Shown here piece after piece: positions 62,432 to 64,000 of a stretch of 64,000 nt of DNA; the first letter of the stretch is position 1; each line of letters starts with the position of its first letter. A model generated the notes under the pieces. It made no database searches and was not told the DNA's origin. It saw only the letters and a list, made by a program, of their open reading frames with translations. A program made the translations under genes and the position numbers. Location: NCBI RefSeq assembly GCF_963676815.1, contig NZ_OY781365.1:372001-436000 (forward strand), in the 5' to 3' direction. This DNA comes from an uncultured Draconibacterium sp. GTDB lineage: Bacteria > Bacteroidota > Bacteroidia > Bacteroidales > Prolixibacteraceae.

Positions 62432-64000
62432 ATGAAGAAGAATAAATTTCATATATTGATAGTGATGGCTTTAACGTTTTTGGCCATCTCTTGCAGCGAA
62501 GACTTTTTGGACGAGACACCGTATTCTTCGTATGCACCTGAAACATTAACCGACGAAGCCGGTATTGAGGCTGCGTTGAAAGGATTACACTATAATTTTG
62601 GTAGACTCTGGACCTGGTCTGACCAACAAGGTTGGGCTGGTGTTTGGCAGGACGGAACCGATGTATGTTCTCCCGGTGGCGTTCAAGGTGTTGAAATTCC
62701 GTTTTTTAAATACGAAGACCTGAACTCTGAGAATGCCGCCGTGAAGTACATGTGGGAAATGTGCTACCTGATCATTAACAACGCGAACAATGCACTTGTG
62801 GCTATTGGTGAAGATGGCGATCCGGCTAAAATGGCCGAAGCAAGATTCTTCCGCGGATACTGTTACAACATCCTGGCAACACTTTATGGCGATGTACCAT
62901 TGCTAACAGAGCCAACATCTTCTGCACGTACAGATTTGGAGCGGACTCCTGTTGCACAGGTTAACGCACAAGTTGTTGAGGATTTAAAATATGCAGCAGA
63001 TAACTTACCCGACATTACTGGTACAGTAAGCGAAAGCCGCGCCAACAAACACATGGCTATGCAAAGTTTGGGCGAAGTGTATTTGCGCCTGGATCAACCG
63101 GCTGATGCAGAAACCGTATTGACCAGCATTATCAACAGCGGATTTTTCTCAATTGTTGAGGAACGTTACGGTGTTGCTATAGATGTGAATGGCGACTACT
63201 TCAGCGACATGTTCAAATTCGGGAACCAACGTCGTTCTGAAGGAAATACAGAAGCGATCTGGACTTTCGAACTCGAATACAATAAAGGTGGAATTTCCGG
63301 TGGATTTACAAATGCTCCTCAGCAACGTCGTAACTGGGTACCGGCTTATCACAATGTACCTGGAATGACTTACGTTTACGATGGTGTTGACGAAAGTTTT
63401 GTGCATCCGTACGGAGGTCGTGGTAACGGCCGTATTCGCCCAAGTAACTGGGTAAAATACGAGTTATACGAAGAAGGCGACATCCGTAATTCGGAAAACA
63501 ACATAACACGAACAATGTATTACAATTCTCCCGGATATAGTGCAACATGGGGTGTTGATGCTAACGGCTACAGAGTTGACGCAGATTCTCCGGATGCAGT
63601 TAAAGTGGTAGAAGTTCAGGAAGGTGATACTGCATTAATTGCAGCAAGCGATACACTGGAAGTAATGTTTCCGTATACCCGTAAATGGGATTCATTCGAT
63701 CCTACTGATCAGTGGGGATGGACAAACATCAAAGACTTCCCAATTATGCGTTTTGGCGAAACTTACCTGCTTCGTGCTGAGGCTCGTTTTAAAAACGGTA
63801 ATGCCGCAGGTGCTGCCGACGATATTAACGTTTTACGTGACCGCGCTTTCAAAGCCGCACGTGCAGAAAGTGGCAACAGCGACTTAGGAAAAGTATCGTC
63901 ATCAGATATCGATCTCGACTTTATCTTGGATGAACGTGCACGCGAATTGTTTGCTGAAGAAAACCGCCGTATGACATTGATGCGTACCGGAACTTTAGTT
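62432..64000 (+). CDS. susD: SusD-like glycan-binding lipoprotein, cut by window end
   Basis: 523 codons are visible without a stop. Lipoprotein signal with AISC (Cys21) followed by SEDFLDETP, the usual SusD start. TPR helices follow (EARFFRGYCYNILATLYGDVP; SRANKHMAMQSLGEVYLRL), then a RagB/SusD C-terminal region with FPIMRFGETYLLRAEA and DERARELFAEENRR. The latter normally lies within the last 60-100 residues, so little is missing. It binds glycan at the cell surface and caps the adjacent SusC. The start at 62432 is set by the ATG-AAG-AAG signal and the 11-base gap from SusC. Confidence 0.95.
   Translation, partial: MKKNKFHILIVMALTFLAISCSEDFLDETPYSSYAPETLTDEAGIEAALKGLHYNFGRLWTWSDQQGWAGVWQDGTDVCSPGGVQGVEIPFFKYEDLNSENAAVKYMWEMCYLIINNANNALVAIGEDGDPAKMAEARFFRGYCYNILATLYGDVPLLTEPTSSARTDLERTPVAQVNAQVVEDLKYAADNLPDITGTVSESRANKHMAMQSLGEVYLRLDQPADAETVLTSIINSGFFSIVEERYGVAIDVNGDYFSDMFKFGNQRRSEGNTEAIWTFELEYNKGGISGGFTNAPQQRRNWVPAYHNVPGMTYVYDGVDESFVHPYGGRGNGRIRPSNWVKYELYEEGDIRNSENNITRTMYYNSPGYSATWGVDANGYRVDADSPDAVKVVEVQEGDTALIAASDTLEVMFPYTRKWDSFDPTDQWGWTNIKDFPIMRFGETYLLRAEARFKNGNAAGAADDINVLRDRAFKAARAESGNSDLGKVSSSDIDLDFILDERARELFAEENRRMTLMRTGTLV

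Overview
The window looks like chromosomal DNA of an anaerobic or facultatively anaerobic Bacteroidota, probably of the Marinilabiliales/Prolixibacteraceae type. The genus is inference. The basis is a SusC/SusD pair, two hybrid two-component regulators with Reg_prop propellers and AraC outputs, a DUF5916 outer-membrane protein, many export signals ending in A-Q, weak Shine-Dalgarno sites, and an oxygen-sensitive pyruvate formate-lyase. No tRNA, rRNA, CRISPR array, phage or intact insertion sequence was seen.

Region 1 (1-8.3 kb) is housekeeping and stress: pflB (partial), pflA and focA for pyruvate-to-formate fermentation; a DUF6686-like protein; a divergent oxyR/dps pair whose OxyR keeps both redox cysteines; an exported class-C-type serine hydrolase; a small exported protein; and a TetR regulator. 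Two decayed 3' ends of larger genes (6960-7076 and 8296-8550) lie here.

Region 2 (8.5-23.9 kb, all minus strand) is the most unusual part. It is a 12-gene array with nine full-length exported esterases of one design (N-terminal E-set/CBM48-like domain plus CE1-like alpha/beta-hydrolase), the relic of a tenth (11446-11548), a Tat-type carboxylesterase, an exported amidohydrolase-2 enzyme and a DUF1593 (Sde182-like) protein. It contains no glycosidase, transporter or regulator of its own. Terminator-like hairpins at 12704-12755 and 20051-20116 may split it into several transcription units.

Region 3 (24.6-43 kb) is a polysaccharide-utilisation cluster without its own SusCD: a GH31 alpha-xylosidase-type lipoprotein with a PA14 insert, hybrid regulator 1 and a GH42 beta-galactosidase on the plus strand; then two GH3 enzymes, a type-B carboxylesterase lipoprotein and a DUF5916 protein on the minus strand. 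A degenerate-Nudix transcription regulator diverges from the GH3/esterase operon.

Region 4 (44-50.4 kb) holds a Bcr/CflA-type exporter and an L-fucose catabolic operon (fucI, fucK, RhaD-type class II aldolase) with a divergent AraC regulator.

Region 5 (50.6-64 kb) is a second polysaccharide locus: GH2 with the NxK beta-glucuronidase motif, GH43 with the Glu/Glu/Gln site of exo-beta-1,3-galactanases, hybrid regulator 2, and divergently GH16, SusC and SusD (cut by the window end). GH43, GH2, GH16 and fucose catabolism together suggest type II arabinogalactan as substrate; this is a hypothesis. Across the window, exported enzymes would remove ester groups and trim side chains, SusCD would import oligosaccharides, the hybrid regulators would sense the products, and fucose would pass through FucI-FucK-aldolase, with pyruvate formate-lyase handling the resulting pyruvate.
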